Assembly (NCBI GenBank): GCA_013399875.1
Contig: VXAZ01002370.1
Span: forward strand, 1-64,000
Origin: Gymnorhina tibicen
Taxonomy: Eukaryota; Chordata; Aves; Passeriformes; Artamidae
Length of the DNA: 64,000 nucleotides
Reading direction: 5' to 3'
Position 1 is the stretch's first letter, and the number at the start of each line of letters is the position of its first letter. This document shows, piece after piece, positions 27,775-41,251 of this stretch. The notes under the pieces are model-generated. The model was not told the DNA's origin. It did no database searches and saw only the letters and a program-made list of their open reading frames with translations. Made by a program: the position numbers and the translations under genes.

Positions 27775-28040
27775 CCGTCTGCCCACACTGCCCCTCGCTG
27801 TCACCCACCACCCCTCACAGTCCCTATCACCCCTCACAGTCCCTCAGCTTTCACCTGCACCCCCCTCACAGCCCTTCACTGTCACCGCTCACAGCCCCCG
27901 GATCCTTCAAAGCTCTCATCAGCCCTCGCCACCCCTCCATTAGCTCTCACAGGCCCTCACAGCCCCTCCATCGCCCCTTACAGCCCCTCGCAGCCCTCGT
28001 CACCCCTCGCAGCCCCCCTCACCCCTCACAACCCCGCTCG
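27775..28040. repeat. Degenerate C-rich repeat of CCCCTCACAGCCC-like units
   Basis: Units resembling cccctcacagcccctc recur about every 13-20 bp next to the CpG island. The copies are imperfect. The opposite strand is G-rich with many GGGG runs, giving quadruplex potential near the putative promoter. Long open frames across it result from composition and are not a gene. Confidence 0.6.
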
Positions 28041-28880
28041 GTCCCGGGGCCGGGGACGCTCCGCGCGTGCCCGCCCGGCCCGGCGGGACCGCGTGCGCGC
28101 GCCCGTCCCAGCGCTGCCGCGCCCTCTGCGCAGGCGCGGGGCCGCTCGCGCCCCCGGTCCCGCCGGACGCGGCCCGGAGCNNNNNNNNNNNNNNNNNNNN
28201 NNNNNNNNNNNNNNNNNNNNNNNNNNNNNNNNNNNNNNNNNNNNNNNNNNNNNNNNNNNNNNNNNNNNNNNNNNNNNNNNNNNNNNNNNNNNNNNNNNNN
28301 NNNNNNNNNNNNNNNNNNNNNNNNNNNNNNNNNNNNNNNNNNNNNNNNNNNNNNNNNNNNNNNNNNNNNNNNNNNNNNNNNNNNNNNNNNNNNNNNNNNN
28401 NNCTCCCCGGCGAGCGGCCGGGAGGGACCCGGAGGGGGCCGGCTCCGAGACCGGCCTTCGTGGGGCCCCCGTGGCCGGGCCGCGGGTCGCTGGCCGTGCT
28501 CGTTCGAGACCGGGCAGCAGCTGCGGGGGAGGCTCGGGCGCGGCCCCAGCCGCTGTGTCTGTCCGTGGGCTCCAGAACCCGGGGAGGAACCTCGGGGGGT
28601 GTCGGTGGCCGGAGAACGGGCGCTGTCCCCTGGTCCCTGCGGCGAGCCGGCCGTGGGGGCTCTGGGCTGCCCCTGGGGGCTGGTTCGGTGTGTGGAGAGG
28701 CTGGAAGGTGTTTAAGGGGCTTGTGCGTGCCTCAGGTGCAGGTCAGTGCCCAAGAGGATCCTCTGACCGCTGGTGACGCTCGCCCCAACACGCACAGTTT
28801 ACGCCTATTCTGCCAGCCCGCCCCCGCGGAGGGGCAGTGGATCCTCACAGGGAGAGCTCTCTGAACCCAGCACTGGTGTT
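28030..28880 (+). promoter_or_regulatory. CpG island, probable TBC1D24 promoter and exon 1 region
   Basis: The sequence switches sharply to very high GC with dense CpG on both sides of the assembly gap at 28181-28402, then falls to AT-rich DNA after about 28870. It lies 13-14 kb upstream of the first coding exon. The human gene likewise has a non-coding first exon in a CpG island followed by a long first intron. Donor-like sites occur near 28733-28745 (cctcaggtgcaggtcagt). Strand is assigned only by its position before TBC1D24; a divergent second gene cannot be excluded. Confidence 0.55.
28181..28402. other. Assembly gap (222 N)
   Basis: A run of 222 Ns lies in the middle of the CpG island. 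Extremely GC-rich DNA often drops out of short-read assemblies, so the gap length may be an estimate and promoter or exon 1 sequence may be missing. Confidence 0.99.
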
Positions 28881-29720
28881 CTGCAGCCTCTACCTTCAAT
28901 GGTTTTGAAATTTCTATAATGAAGGTAGAATTTTGTTGTGAGTTTGTTTTCACGTTAGTCTTTCCAGCCCGTCCTTCATTGAAAATTGCTGCTGGAATAC
29001 TGGGGCTGGCAAACCATGAGCCACCAAACACCAAATTTAGAGTGCTGGTTACAACCTGCCAAAATGTTCCTTGGCCTCTCTGGGCCTGTGAACAAGCGAG
29101 CAGTAGCCGGGTGGATGCAGCATGCTCAGCTGATTCCGGTCCCAGGGCAGCAAGAGGGATGACATCTCACAGGTGCTGTGTACTTGTGATGAGAGAAAAG
29201 TGGGACCTTCTCCTTTGGACTGTATTATCTCAATCCTTGTATTTTTATGTCCAATTCCTACCAGAAGCTGGAGCATCTGAAAGCTTTTCTGGCTTACAGG
29301 AAATCCTAGTAGGATTTTCAGAGCATCCAGGAGTACCCAGAGCACAGAAATAACATGAATTGTATCTAGGGCACTGTATTACCAGAACAGGGAATTCCCT
29401 GTTGTTGGAATTTCCTTCTTTCTGTAATCGCTAGCTGTTAGACTGTTGCAAAAGACTTCTCCAAGATAGTTACTCGGGAACAGCAATGATAACTTGAATT
29501 CAAGGACTCCAGCAACATTTTATGATAACTCTTTGTTCTTTCAAGCAATACATGATACCTATATCCTTTGTAATTTTCAAAACAGCTGTGGATAGTATTG
29601 CACAATGATTAGCTGTTGGGAATCCTTGTACTGAATGTCTTTTCTGTCATTAATATTTGAAAGTTTGCAGGTGTTCCTGCAGCCAGAAATTTTAACTTAA
29701 AGGAAAACAGCTTTCTCCCT

Positions 29721-29854
29721 GTTTGGTTTTGGGTTTGGTTCGGTTTTTTTTTGGGGGGGGGTGAGGTTTGGTTTGGGGGGTTTGGGAGGGTTTTTGGGGG
29801 GTGGGTTTTTTTGTTTTGGGGGTTTGTTTGTTTGAGTTTTTTGGGGTTTTTTGC
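29721..29854. repeat. G/T-rich low-complexity tract with quadruplex motif
   Basis: The + strand is almost only G and T for about 130 bases. At 29775-29801 the pattern is G6-TTT-G3-A-G3-T5-G6, which meets the four-run quadruplex rule, and further G runs lie on both sides. It lies about 1 kb after the CpG island, in the inferred first intron on the non-template strand. Confidence 0.85.
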
Positions 29855-31054
29855 TGTTAATGATTAAGTGCCACCAAGTAAATGTTTCTAGCAGGCTGTT
29901 TGTGGATCTCTCACATATTTAAGTACCTCTGCTCTTCCCAGCTCACTCCTTTTATTGTGACCTTTGTTTTCTCCCCTTGGTTGTATTTGCTTATTTGTTC
30001 TGTTAATCTGAAATCTTTAAGGGCCTCCATCCTCTGATCCCCCTGTTATTTGGACTGTAAAGAAAAATGGGAAAAAAAGCTATCCCTGTAGTAAAATAAC
30101 TGTCTGTTATTTAAGGCAAGCAAAACAAACCAGTCCACACTGCACGTGCGTCTCACTATCTCCAACACCAAGGTTATTGCAATCTGATAATGCTGCCCTG
30201 GCGTTTCTTTAGGTCATAAGTGCCTTTGCTGCAGTGCTGAAGCCGCATACAGTCAGTGACAAGCACATTATTGATAACATACTGTAAGTTAGGTCCTTGC
30301 TGTTCTTCTGGCTCTGTAGAATCCCTCCTGCCCTCCCTGTTAGGTTGGAGAGGCAGTTGGAACTGCTGCTGTAGGGCTGTGTGGCTGCATGCTCAGGCAC
30401 AGATAAGTGTGTTACCACTCAAAATAGATAAACTGTGTTAATGGTCTGAAAGAAAAATAGTTCCTTACACTCTGTGTGTACAGCCTTGAACTGGGACTAG
30501 AACTAAAGAACTACAGTTTCCCTCAAATTCATTTGGGGATGCCTTTATTTTCAGGTTTATTTGCAAAAGTCTGACACAATCGCATGGCAGGCAGAGTGTT
30601 GGCAGGTGCAGTGAGTTTCGTCGCAGAAATGGTATTCTTGAGCTATTTCCTGCTTTGGTACTTGACCAGACAGTCACCTGATACAAAAATAGATCTCATT
30701 GCACTATAATTAATGATTGACTGGCTTGGAGTACACGGGTGTTGGTGGGAATATGTGCTGGTGAGGTCCAGTTCTGAACTCAAATGTTTTAAAATCTCTA
30801 ACGTTAATATATGGAAGTGCTTGTATCTGTGGTGTTCACACTCTTAGGCTTTAACATAACTCATTTGTTCTCCTCCTGCCTAAACTTCTGCAGTTAGAGA
30901 ACAATTGCCTGCGCTTTCAGACATGTTGCAAAAGACCATGAGCTGTTGATTCCCACTGTCTTGTGAAAGAGGCTCAGGAGAAATCTAGGAGACTGCTGAT
31001 GTCTGTGTTAAGGAGTGTGCTGAATGGTGCTTGGGGTGTAGGTGACTACGTCAG

Positions 31055-31328
31055 CACAGAGCCATGGAGTGGTTTGGGTTGGAAGGGCCCTTACGGCTCA
31101 TCTCATCCCAGCCCCTGCCATGGGCAGGGACACCTTCCACTGTCCCAGGCTGCTCCAAGCCCCGTCCAGCCTGGCCTTGGGCACTGCCAGGGATCCAGGG
31201 GCAGCCACAGCTTCTCTGGGCACCCTGTGCCAGGCCCTCACCACCCTCACAGGAAAGAATTTCGTCCCAATATCTCATCTAAACTTACTCTCTCTCAGTT
31301 TAAAACCCTTTCTCCCTCTCCTGATTAT
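31055..31328 (-). mobile_element. CR1 fragment in inferred intron 1
   Basis: gagtggtttgggttggaagg is followed by the tgccatgggcagggacacct and cagccacagcttctctgggc blocks, then tcagtttaaaaccctttctc. The orientation is minus. Confidence 0.93.
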
Positions 31329-33749
31329 GTTGTCAAATAAGTGTGACTTTGGTGTAGCTGCCAAAATCTAACACTTCATTATTTTGTTATGTTTTTATGG
31401 GGAAAACAACTTAAAGGAGAAATAATTTGTACACAAAGTTGTTGTAGTTTCAGGAAACTTGTACTGTGTTATTGCCAAATCTGCTAGCCTGACTATAAAC
31501 CTTTTGAAAAGAAAAATAGAGTTCAGATTAGTTTGAATTTTTCTACCTAATAGGACAAAGGCCAGATGCCAACTCTCAGCAAGTCAGCTGTTCTAACCCC
31601 ATAGTCCACTGCATGTCTTGAGAATATAGTTGGGTTTGTTTCAGAACTGGGGATCTAAACACTGCAGAGCTGGAATTCTAAAATCACATACCTGTGCAGC
31701 AAATACCTGGAAGAGAGACACTTTCCAGAGATTGCCTATTTAGTGCAGACTTTATACATCCTGTATAGAATAGAGAGAGCTAAAAGTATTTGTGACACAG
31801 CTGCCACAAGTGGTAATCCTGCTTGTGATTTTAGAGACTGAAATGAGTTGTTTATGCTGCAAGCACTTTAATAATGTGGTTAATTAGCTGTTCTTCTCTT
31901 CGGTGAGGATATTTGTCACCTTGTTTTCTATAGCACAATTTCAAGTGTGAAGGTTGGAAGCTGTGCATGCGGAGACTGGTTTTTTTTCAAGGTATGAAGG
32001 TCAGTGGTGCACCTGATGCATATTAGTGTTGTCCAGTGCATTGTTTAAAAAATAGTCTAATTTTTACAGATTACTTTTCCCCCTCACAAACAGGCCCAGC
32101 AGAAGGGAGTAAGTTCTCAGAAGATCTATACAATGACAAGTTCTAAGATGAGGTTTAATAAAAGCACTTCAGTCTGGTTGGTGGAGGAGTTTTGGGGTTC
32201 TTTTTGCTTAATATTTTTGTTTTGTAATATCTTCATTCTATGCAGAAAATGTTTTTTTCTAATCTGGGCCCATGTGCAGAGAAGATTCCTGCTGCTGCTT
32301 TACATTTCAGTATGCCTGTATCCTCCAGGTGAGAGACTTGGAATGCACTGGCCAGTGCAGTGCCACTGGAGAGAGGGGTAGGTGTGTCAGGTGTGTTAAA
32401 TCCCTTCAGGTTTGCTCAGAACAAGCACATGGGTACAGAGCACCCTCAACAGCAAAGCTTCCTGTGAGTCCCCTGCCCTGGACCCTGAACTCTATAGCAG
32501 GGCCAGTCCCCCAAAGTTCTCTCCCTGGTAACACTAGAAGATTAGCAATGTACACTAATAGTAAGATTATAAAGCTGGCAGCCAATCTGTTGTTATAAAT
32601 GCCCTTTGATTTTGAAATCACAATCAAAATAATGCAGGACTGGTTTGGGATTCCACAGTCATCAGTTCTTCATTACGAGGGGCTGTTTCTGTACTTCTGC
32701 TGCTGCACAGGAGTGTTTGTTGCTACTCTTCTACTTTTAATAGAGCATAAGTTTAGAAAGATGACAGAAATAAGTACCAAAATAAAGCAATGTGTTGTTC
32801 CAGTTCCCTGAAATGGAGCTGTTGGCTGAGCTTAGGTTCTCCTTTACTTGTAAAGTGTAGTTGGTGCCTGAATATCTCCCCTTTGTAGGGTAATCTACAT
32901 TTCAGGGAAGGGTAATCCATTACAAGGCATACCAGATTACTGAAGCTTTTCTCCTGAGCAATGTCCAAAGAAAGGAACAAAATCTGTAGGGTTTTGCAGA
33001 GCTGGAAGAAAATAAAATCCTGAGTAAAATGACAGCTTTAATTTTTATATGCTCACCTTACTGTAAATTAACTTTCGCTTTCCAGGAGAAAACTGCTGTG
33101 CCCTTACACTTAGTGTAGACAATAATGAAATTATCTGAGATCATAAGATTTTCCTACCCTGTTTTTAGCTGCTGGCTGAAATTATGGGAGCACAGATCTC
33201 CCCTGGAATAAACAAGTTGTAGGGATAACTGCTGGCATGAATAAACTGTACATCTCTGTTTGCTTGCTGCAGAGGCAAGGAGTGTGTGCAGTGATTGACA
33301 CAGGCTCAGCAAAGATTAAAGACTTGTGTGTTCCATTACACCAGGGTCACTGCTTCATCCACCCATTTCCCAGTGTAGGTACCCCTTAAGCTCTCCAGCA
33401 CTGCCCATTAAGGCTTTACATGTTCATATATTACACTGAGTGGGTCTTAAATCACTATAAACGTGTCTTGTCGGTTAATTTTACAGAAGAATTAAACTGG
33501 CATAAGTATCCACACTGATACTTGAACTGTTTTGGCTAAATTGTCTTTTTGGTTTGTTTTAAAGATGATATGGGGAACTGGGACATTGGCTGGGTTCCTC
33601 AACAGACTTTAAATGGCACTGTTCATATTTTGAACTTTTTGCAAGAGAGAATGTCCAGCAGTCATCTGTGTGGGTGTATTTTTGATAAATATGAGTATTG
33701 TGAGGAAAATTAATTTGAGCATTAGTTTTTTTTAATGGGATATATGTTT

Positions 33750-33835
33750 GTTATATTGTATATATACAATATGTACAGTGCAATGTATGTTTTGTGGGTG
33801 TGTGTATATATATATTTGAGTGGAAAATATATTTG
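33750..33835. repeat. TA/TG-rich patch with 20-bp perfect palindrome
   Basis: Positions 33753-33772 (atattgtatatatacaatat) read the same on both strands. A short gtgtgtatatatatat run follows at about 33800-33816. Confidence 0.8.
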
Positions 33836-35651
33836 TATTGGCAAGTTACTGCTGAGACTGTGATGAACTAGTTCTGCTTGTACATCGAGCAGCAAAGACT
33901 TCCCTAGAGCCTGCAGATGAGGCTTCTGGTTCTACCTGGCCCGGCATAGCAGATACATTGTTAAATCCTGCATGGAAAAAGGCTACTATTTTATGGAACA
34001 GAGTGATACAAAAACCCACAGTTGCAGTATGATATAGGTCATGACACGGACAGTGCTGAGGCTGTCCATTGGAGGGTGTGTGGGGCTTTGTAACAAGGTG
34101 TGTGCCTCTCCATAGAGCAGCTCCCACCCTCTTTCCCAGTGCAAGACTGGCCACGGCAGTCTGAGCCCAGGGGTGCCTTTTAGCTTGTTAAGTTACAGTC
34201 AGGCTGTGATGGCTTTGGGACCGGCACTTGCTGCACTTTGAAGTGAAGTGTTGAAGCAGCTTGGCCCGGGGTAGAAACCAAATGATCCACAGAGAAAACT
34301 CCCAGGCACACTGGTGTGACACTGGTGTGGAAAAGGAATAATCATGTACTGTGGGAACTGCTCAGGCAGTGAGAGGAGCAAGTGTAGGATGTGATGCTCT
34401 TCAGTCGCTAAATGGCTTTGTCATGCTAATAAATCCATGGAACGTGTCCATGGACTGGGAAAGGCTTCTTGGCAAACGTGTTTCCTAGGGATGCTCTTTC
34501 CTGGTATCTCAGATTGTGTCTTCTGCTTGTAAAAATCTACCTGTGTTTCCGTTCGTGCTGTCAGCTGCTGTTCTGGACCTGAAGAAACTCTAAATGTATA
34601 AGAAATAAAACATGGCTGCATGTACCTGTAAAGTACATGTTCCTGCACCTTCTGGCTTAGATAAGAGGAAAATGAATAAATCAGTGTTTGACATAAACCA
34701 ATGCAGACACTGTGTCTAAGAGGAGAACATATCAACAACAGATATTTAAATATGTTTTTCTGCCATTAAATGTAGTGGAAAAGAGTCTCAAGGTGATAGA
34801 TGTCAAACTGACCACATCCAGTGCAACAGAGAGGGCAGAGGGATTTGATGTATGGATTTGATACCATGTCAAGCTTTTCACTGACAGTCAACACTGTCTT
34901 TGGTTCTACGTAGTTGACTGTACTTCCAAACAGAGAAAGATATAAACTGAGATGTTATGGGAAAGTTAAAATAATAAGAGCAAAGCTTGTATGTTCAGAG
35001 TCAGAGTTTGCTGTTGAAGGGAGACATGTTTGTAGCCATTTCCAATTTTGCAACAAACGGAAGAATAATTAGCACAACATGAAGGATTTTTTTCAGTCTT
35101 ACGGTTTGGAAGGACCAGAAGGAAAACTCAGACATACAATCAATATAAATTGTATTGATTTTTTGCACTACTTTGACAGATGTGCCTTTTTAATGGGTCA
35201 TTTTTAATGCATCGTGTAAAATAGTTTTGCAGGTTAAGTGCAGTTTTCTTTTGGTCTGGAGGGAAAAAAGGTAGGAATTACCCTCTGTTTAATATTAATG
35301 TTTGTTCCTTGTGTGTTTTTATGATGTAGGCAGGAGGGAAAGCTACTGACCTATGGCTTTGATAACGCTTACCTCCAGTATCCTCTTACAGTGCTCTGCT
35401 CTTTAGCCTTTTTGAACCTTTGTGGAGCCATTAACCATTTCTTTCCTCTTACATTTTTTCAACAAAAATATGTTGTGTTTTTTCCCAGATCTTTCTCTTG
35501 TTTGGTTCTGTGTGTTTACCTTGTGCCTTTTTGGTATCTTACTGCTCACAGTGTCCACAGGGACTGGACATCAGGACTGCTTGTGTCATCCCAACCCAGA
35601 GATGGGAAGGAGGGGATGCTTTATACTGAAGTGCTTGCAGCTGTGAGATAT

Positions 35652-35879
35652 ATTTAAATTAGATATTAGGAATAAATTCCTTACTCAGAGGGTGGGGAGG
35701 GCCTGGCACACGGTGCCCAGAGAAGCTGTGGCTGGATCCCTGGAAGTGTCCAAGGCCAGGTTGGACGGGGCTTGGAGCAAACTGGGATACTGGGAGGTGT
35801 CCCTGCCCATGGCAGGGGGGCTGGCATGAGATGATCTCTAAGGTCTCTTCTAACCCAAACCATTCCATGATTCTGTGGC
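35652..35879 (+). mobile_element. CR1 fragment in inferred intron 1
   Basis: It starts at aattagatattaggaataaa, runs through gagggtggggagggcctggc and ccctgcccatggcagggggg, and ends aaccattccatgattctgtg, the 3' terminal repeat. It is in sense orientation. Confidence 0.93.
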
Positions 35880-38340
35880 ATACACATTCTCTTAAATATA
35901 AGCTACTATCACTTACCTGCCCAGCAGTGAAGAACTGCTGTGTGTCTGAATATGTGACTGAACTTTAGACTGTAATAAAGTGCACAAAAAATTAATTACA
36001 GATAATTTAAAGACTGTTTAAGAAGGTGATAGTACATTCCTAAGAAAGAAAACGTGGGATTCTAGGACAAACCCTCTGTTACTGTGCTTCATATGCAGTG
36101 GTGATATTCCAAGAGAAATCATATAAATTTCTAAAAGTATTTCTAAAAGCCTAAAAGTATTTGCCCTGTAGAGAGCTCTGATATCAGTTCTAAAAGCATA
36201 TCAGAACCCAGTAGGAAGCATCTAATAATCTGCTGTCACACTATTACTTGTAATAGAGCATTATCAGGAATTTTATCGTGGTGCCCAGCTTGTGCTGTAC
36301 AGAGTGCCCAGGGCACATCACAGAGATCGAACTGCATTTAACCACGTTAAAGCAATCCATCGAGCTCTGTGTACTCTGCTGGAAGGCATCATCACTCCAC
36401 AATGCAGCCACGTGCTCCGAAACTCTCTGTGCATGAGATGAGCTGGTTGCATTCTAATGCTAACTGGAGTGTTTAATTCAAGCTCTGAAACACATCTGCC
36501 CCGGGGAGGGGTGCAAAGGATGTCACCCGTACAGATGCCATACAAGTGACAAACTGTGCTTCTGATCAGGAGGTGTTTGGGTGCAGGGGGAGCAGTGGTA
36601 TCCAGTGTTGTTTCCAGATCCATGTAGCAGAGATGTCAAGGTGTGCTGCTCTAACTCCGGGCTTGGGAAAGCTGCAGGATACACTGAAATACTGGGGGAG
36701 GAGAGGGAAACTGCCTGGCAGTTGTCTTCTGTTCTGCAGTTACTGCTACCTTGCTGTGTTGCTTTGTGCTTCTTTCAGACTTCCCTTTAGGAAGCAAACA
36801 TCTCAGAGGTGATTGAGTACTCCTCAAGGATGGAATTCATCTACTCAGATTTTTGGGCTTAATTTCCTCTTACTGGAAAAAGGACTACTAGCAAGCAGTC
36901 TTGAGGAAGCAGTTCTCATTATCTCTTCATGTGCCTTCTGCATGGATTAGTTTAACAAGGTTATGAAAAAGAGTAAATTAGAGTCTTTTCCATGCCTACA
37001 ACACTGCTTAGAAATATAAACACCAAACAATATACTGCACGTCTGGAGGATTACGTTAGTTTTGATTTGCAGGGCAGCAAAAGGGAATATTTTCTTTGTG
37101 TTAGCACCTTATAAAAATGCCTGCCAAAGTGTTGGTTGTCAGTATCTAACTGAATCTGTACATAGCAAAGGGCTGAACCCAAGGTGGTGTAATTGCCTGT
37201 GCACAAGATGAAAAACATCATTTTCAAAGTTCAGTAGTTCCTGTTATGGAGCAGCTACAGTAGATTAAATGAAGTGTCTTAATAAGCTTTTAAAATGTAG
37301 TCAGACTTTCAGAACATAAAGTTGCAAGAATACCTAAATGGAATGGGGAACAAAGATCTCCTGATTAATTATAGCTTGGGTTTTTTAGGTCACTCTCTTA
37401 TGTTTATTAAAAGCAATATCAAATAATGTTATCTCAGGCTTTAACCAAAGTTGGAATTCATTTTTAAGAAGTTTAGACTGTAAATATTTCACTAGTGTAG
37501 AGTATTCCATGTACTCTCAATTTGAAAGAAATAATTGCCCTCTGAGTTAGTTGTAGTTCAGATATTTCAGTTTGCTAGTTCCTGCATTTTGGAAAGAAAA
37601 AAAAAACAAACCCCTTTAATAATAAAATAATTATTCTAAATAATAAAAGTTGCCCTCAGCCATGTTATCTTTAGTAAAATTGTACCCTTATATTTCCCAT
37701 ACTGAAAGTAAGTAATAATTCAAATCTTTTTTTCTGCTGATGTGTTTTTAGACACTTTCATAGAATTTTTCTTCACAAGCAGTATGGGAATTCGCCTGTC
37801 AGGCTTTGCTTCACTGCTGTGTATTTTATACAGGTTCAGACAGCTTTCAGCAGTCTTCTAAAAGCTGTCCAAAAGACAATGGGAAGAGCTAAGGGAATGA
37901 AATGGAAAATGTGGCTAGACTAGCAAGCTAAATATTTCCTGAAAATTCAGTCACTGACTTGAAATCATGCTGGTTACTATGCTCCTTGCTTGGGTTTGAA
38001 TTGTAATGATTGCTTGCCTGCTTCAGAGTTTAAACTTAAACTTGAAAAAGCTTTTGCCTGTGCTGCAGCCATTGTAGGCAGATCCTCAGTATGCATTTTT
38101 CTAGTTCTACTTCTCACTTGTGTACTTGCTTTTTTTTTTTTTTTATTGCACTTACCTGAAGAGCTCCATTATAAACTAAGAAATCTAACAATCTGCAATC
38201 TACAGCTGTGGGGCAGGTACTAAGAAGAAAGCTCTTTCTCCTGGTTCTGTTCTTCTGTGTTAATTCCTGTTTTTTTTTTAAAGTCAGTCTGATTAGAAAG
38301 GATAATGACAGCTTACCCTTAGTACAGAACTTTAAAGCTT

Positions 38341-38516
38341 TGTGGCTGCCCAGAGAAGCTGTGGCTGCCCCATTCCTGGAAGGGTCCAAGGCCAGGTTGG
38401 ACAGGGCTTGGAGCAACCTGGGACAGTGGAAGGTGTCCCTGCCCATGGCAAGAGGTGGGAATGGGGTGGGCTTTAAAGTCCCTTCCAACCCAAAACATTC
38501 TGCGATTCTATGGTTG
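38341..38516 (+). mobile_element. CR1 fragment, 5'-truncated, in inferred intron 1
   Basis: ccagagaagctgtggctgcc opens the match. ggtgtccctgcccatggcaa follows and it ends cattctgcgattctatgg. About 175 bp of the 3' end remain. Confidence 0.92.
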
Positions 38517-41251
38517 TTATGAATAATGCTTTTTTTTTTTTTTCTCTAGTTTTTACAATGCCCTTATCATTCTGTGCTAACATGTACTAGACCACGTTTC
38601 AGTTCTGTGCAGTTCAGGTGCTCATCCATCCTGTTGTCCCCATCTCCAGTTAGAGGATATTTATCATAACATGATCCTGACTTCTCTAAAGCAGGAGGGA
38701 AAGAGGTTTGCTGCAATGAAGGTCTGGAAATGAGTCTCTCTGCCTGCCTATAGCCACATCTTTATATAAACATTTCATTCTGAAATTTTTTTTCTCTTCT
38801 GCCTTTATATGGAGGGGTAAGCAAGGTAGTTTAGGTGAATATGGGACTTTGTGACACAACTGCACTCTCACACAGCCACCCTCTAGTTTTACTCCCTAAC
38901 TGAAACTCCAGCCTCCCTCCAAATACGAGTCTGCACTGCCTGCTCGCTTCCTTGTGCTGGCAGGGATGGGCAGGAGACAGCCCTGACTCACTGGCTCTTG
39001 ACTGCGGAGGGTGAGACATCTTCTGTCTCCTCTTCCCAGCAGCCCAAAGTTAAACATTGCACTTTACACAATTGCCAGAAGAGAGACAACTTGACCCACA
39101 AGAGGGAGAGAGGAGGATTCAGAAAGAGTTGAGGAGGAGATGAAGGTTGGCTGGAATTTTCCTGAGATTTCTTGGGCTCTTCTCCTTTGGCAAGTAAATC
39201 CTCCCTGTTTGAGGCCTGCTGGCTTACGGTAGCTGCTGGCACAGTATCAGGAGCTATGCACCATTACACTGAAGCACACAAGTTCTGTTGGTTTTGCAAG
39301 CACAGTTAAGAGCTGGTCATGCTCTGGCAGCCCTGACGATGCCCAATTGCTTTGCTGTCACTTTTTATTGCAGCATCTAGAGCTGTGAAAAGCATAAGCA
39401 GCCAGACCTACTTGCAGACCCCACAGATTTATCCCAGCCAAAATATATATAAAACTGTGAGCTCAAATTAAAACTTCTGGCAGTCTGACTGCCGTCCTCT
39501 AGCCACGGATTTCAGTGAGCTTCAGGAGCGCATATTCATCAAATTCATTAGTTTCTGGAATGGGCAGTAATTGCTAGAGTGAAAAATGTCTGTTTGATGC
39601 AGCCTCTAAATATGCCTGGGTACCTTAGAAAATAAGACAGGAGAAGGAAGTTTACAGGAAAAAAAAAAAGACAGCTAAGATGAATCTGGGTATCTTAGAA
39701 GTTGTCTTGTATGACGAACATTTTACTTAACCCTCCCTAGTGGAAATCTAAGCAGCTCCCAAGGGATGATGGCAGAAGGTGGAAGCATGCTGGAGAGTCC
39801 AGCAAGCACAGGGCAGTGATAGTTTCTATGCTGAAGTCTCCAGGAGCAGAATGGTTCATCTCTCCATGCTTTTGCTACTGCAAAGTAGGATTAAATGTCT
39901 CTTCTACAAAAGGACCTTATTCTAGGATTTGAATTAAAAGTAATGAGTGTTTCTGTGATTTCCAGGTGAAGAATTACAGAAAAATGTTAACTTCCCTGGA
40001 GGTGACGTTGGCTCTGCGATGGACTGGTGTCCTGCTGTTACTGGATCTCCAGGAAACACAAGCTGAGCTCACACTGAGACCCCACAGCTGAACCCTGTAA
40101 GATATCTCACTTTCAGAACTGGAGTCAGGACAATGTGTTGCCTCCTTTAATTAGAGTCTGAGAATTAGTTTCAAATGTGGAAGAATGCAGCAAAAAGAAA
40201 TGGTGAGCATTTCTGTATCGCTCTTACACTGTAAGAAAGATGATCCAAAACCGGTCTTCTTTTTATAAAAAAACCCTGAATTAAATATGATAGAGAAGAG
40301 CCACCCAAAAATCTTCTCTGAAAGGCTCCTGTATGTGGCTGCCAAACTTTTAAAAGAGGAGTTAAATTTGGGACTTTCAGCATGTGATTCCAAAATACCC
40401 AGGTTAGCATTTCCTCAGAATCTAAACCTGTCTGGATTAAATATATGGCTGCTTCAGGCAAAATGTTTTATTTACTTTCCTATGGTGAAGCTAGGAGGAT
40501 GAGATCTCGTCTTGATGGTATATCTACCTTAGGAGTTTCAAATCATTTTAAAGCCACCTGAGTTATGGAAGACCATGCTGATAGATGTCAAGTTCCATGC
40601 ATTTTTCGGTCTGTCAATACAGGAATGACTAAGGGTTCTTTGGAAGCCTTTCAGTAAATATTTTCATTGATTTAACCTTGCTATATAAAGTCTTAATTGG
40701 GCAAAACAGTTTTATAGGCCTGTTGCATTTTATAGGGACTGTCTGCCTTTGCAGAGTGCACAGCATTCACAGCCACATTCCCAGCTTCAGTTTGACACTG
40801 AGGGCACACGGGCAGAGGTTCCAGCCCTGGACAGGCCTGCTGCCATAGTGGAGTTTATTGTGTGTCCGCTTCTGGCTTTGCACTGACTGATTAAAGCTGG
40901 TTTGGATATGGCCTTTAGTGATCACAGCAACAGCCTCTGCTGGGACACGGGTGTGCTCTGAACCTGGAGCCAGCTGGGCGATCAGATAAACATGGTATGA
41001 GGCATTAGAGGCCAGAATCTGATGTTTCAGCTCCTAGTCACAAAGGTGTCTGTGGCATCTCTCCCAGAGCTGTTGTGTGCCTGTGTGACAGGGCATGGCC
41101 AGCATCCAGAGCAGCACTTAGAAAATGTAAGTGCTTTAATGAAGGTGTTTGAAGCTGACTTGACCCTGTACTGCAGTCAGGAAGCATAGTTCTGTCCTGC
41201 ACAAGTCTCTCTTCTGGCACTAGCAACGATCTGGCTGACTGTACAGCTGCA

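Noticed and set aside
27691..28864. Frames of 265 and 361 codons across the CpG island
   Set aside because: Both run through 222 Ns translated as X and through a C-rich repeat. Their openness comes from GC content.
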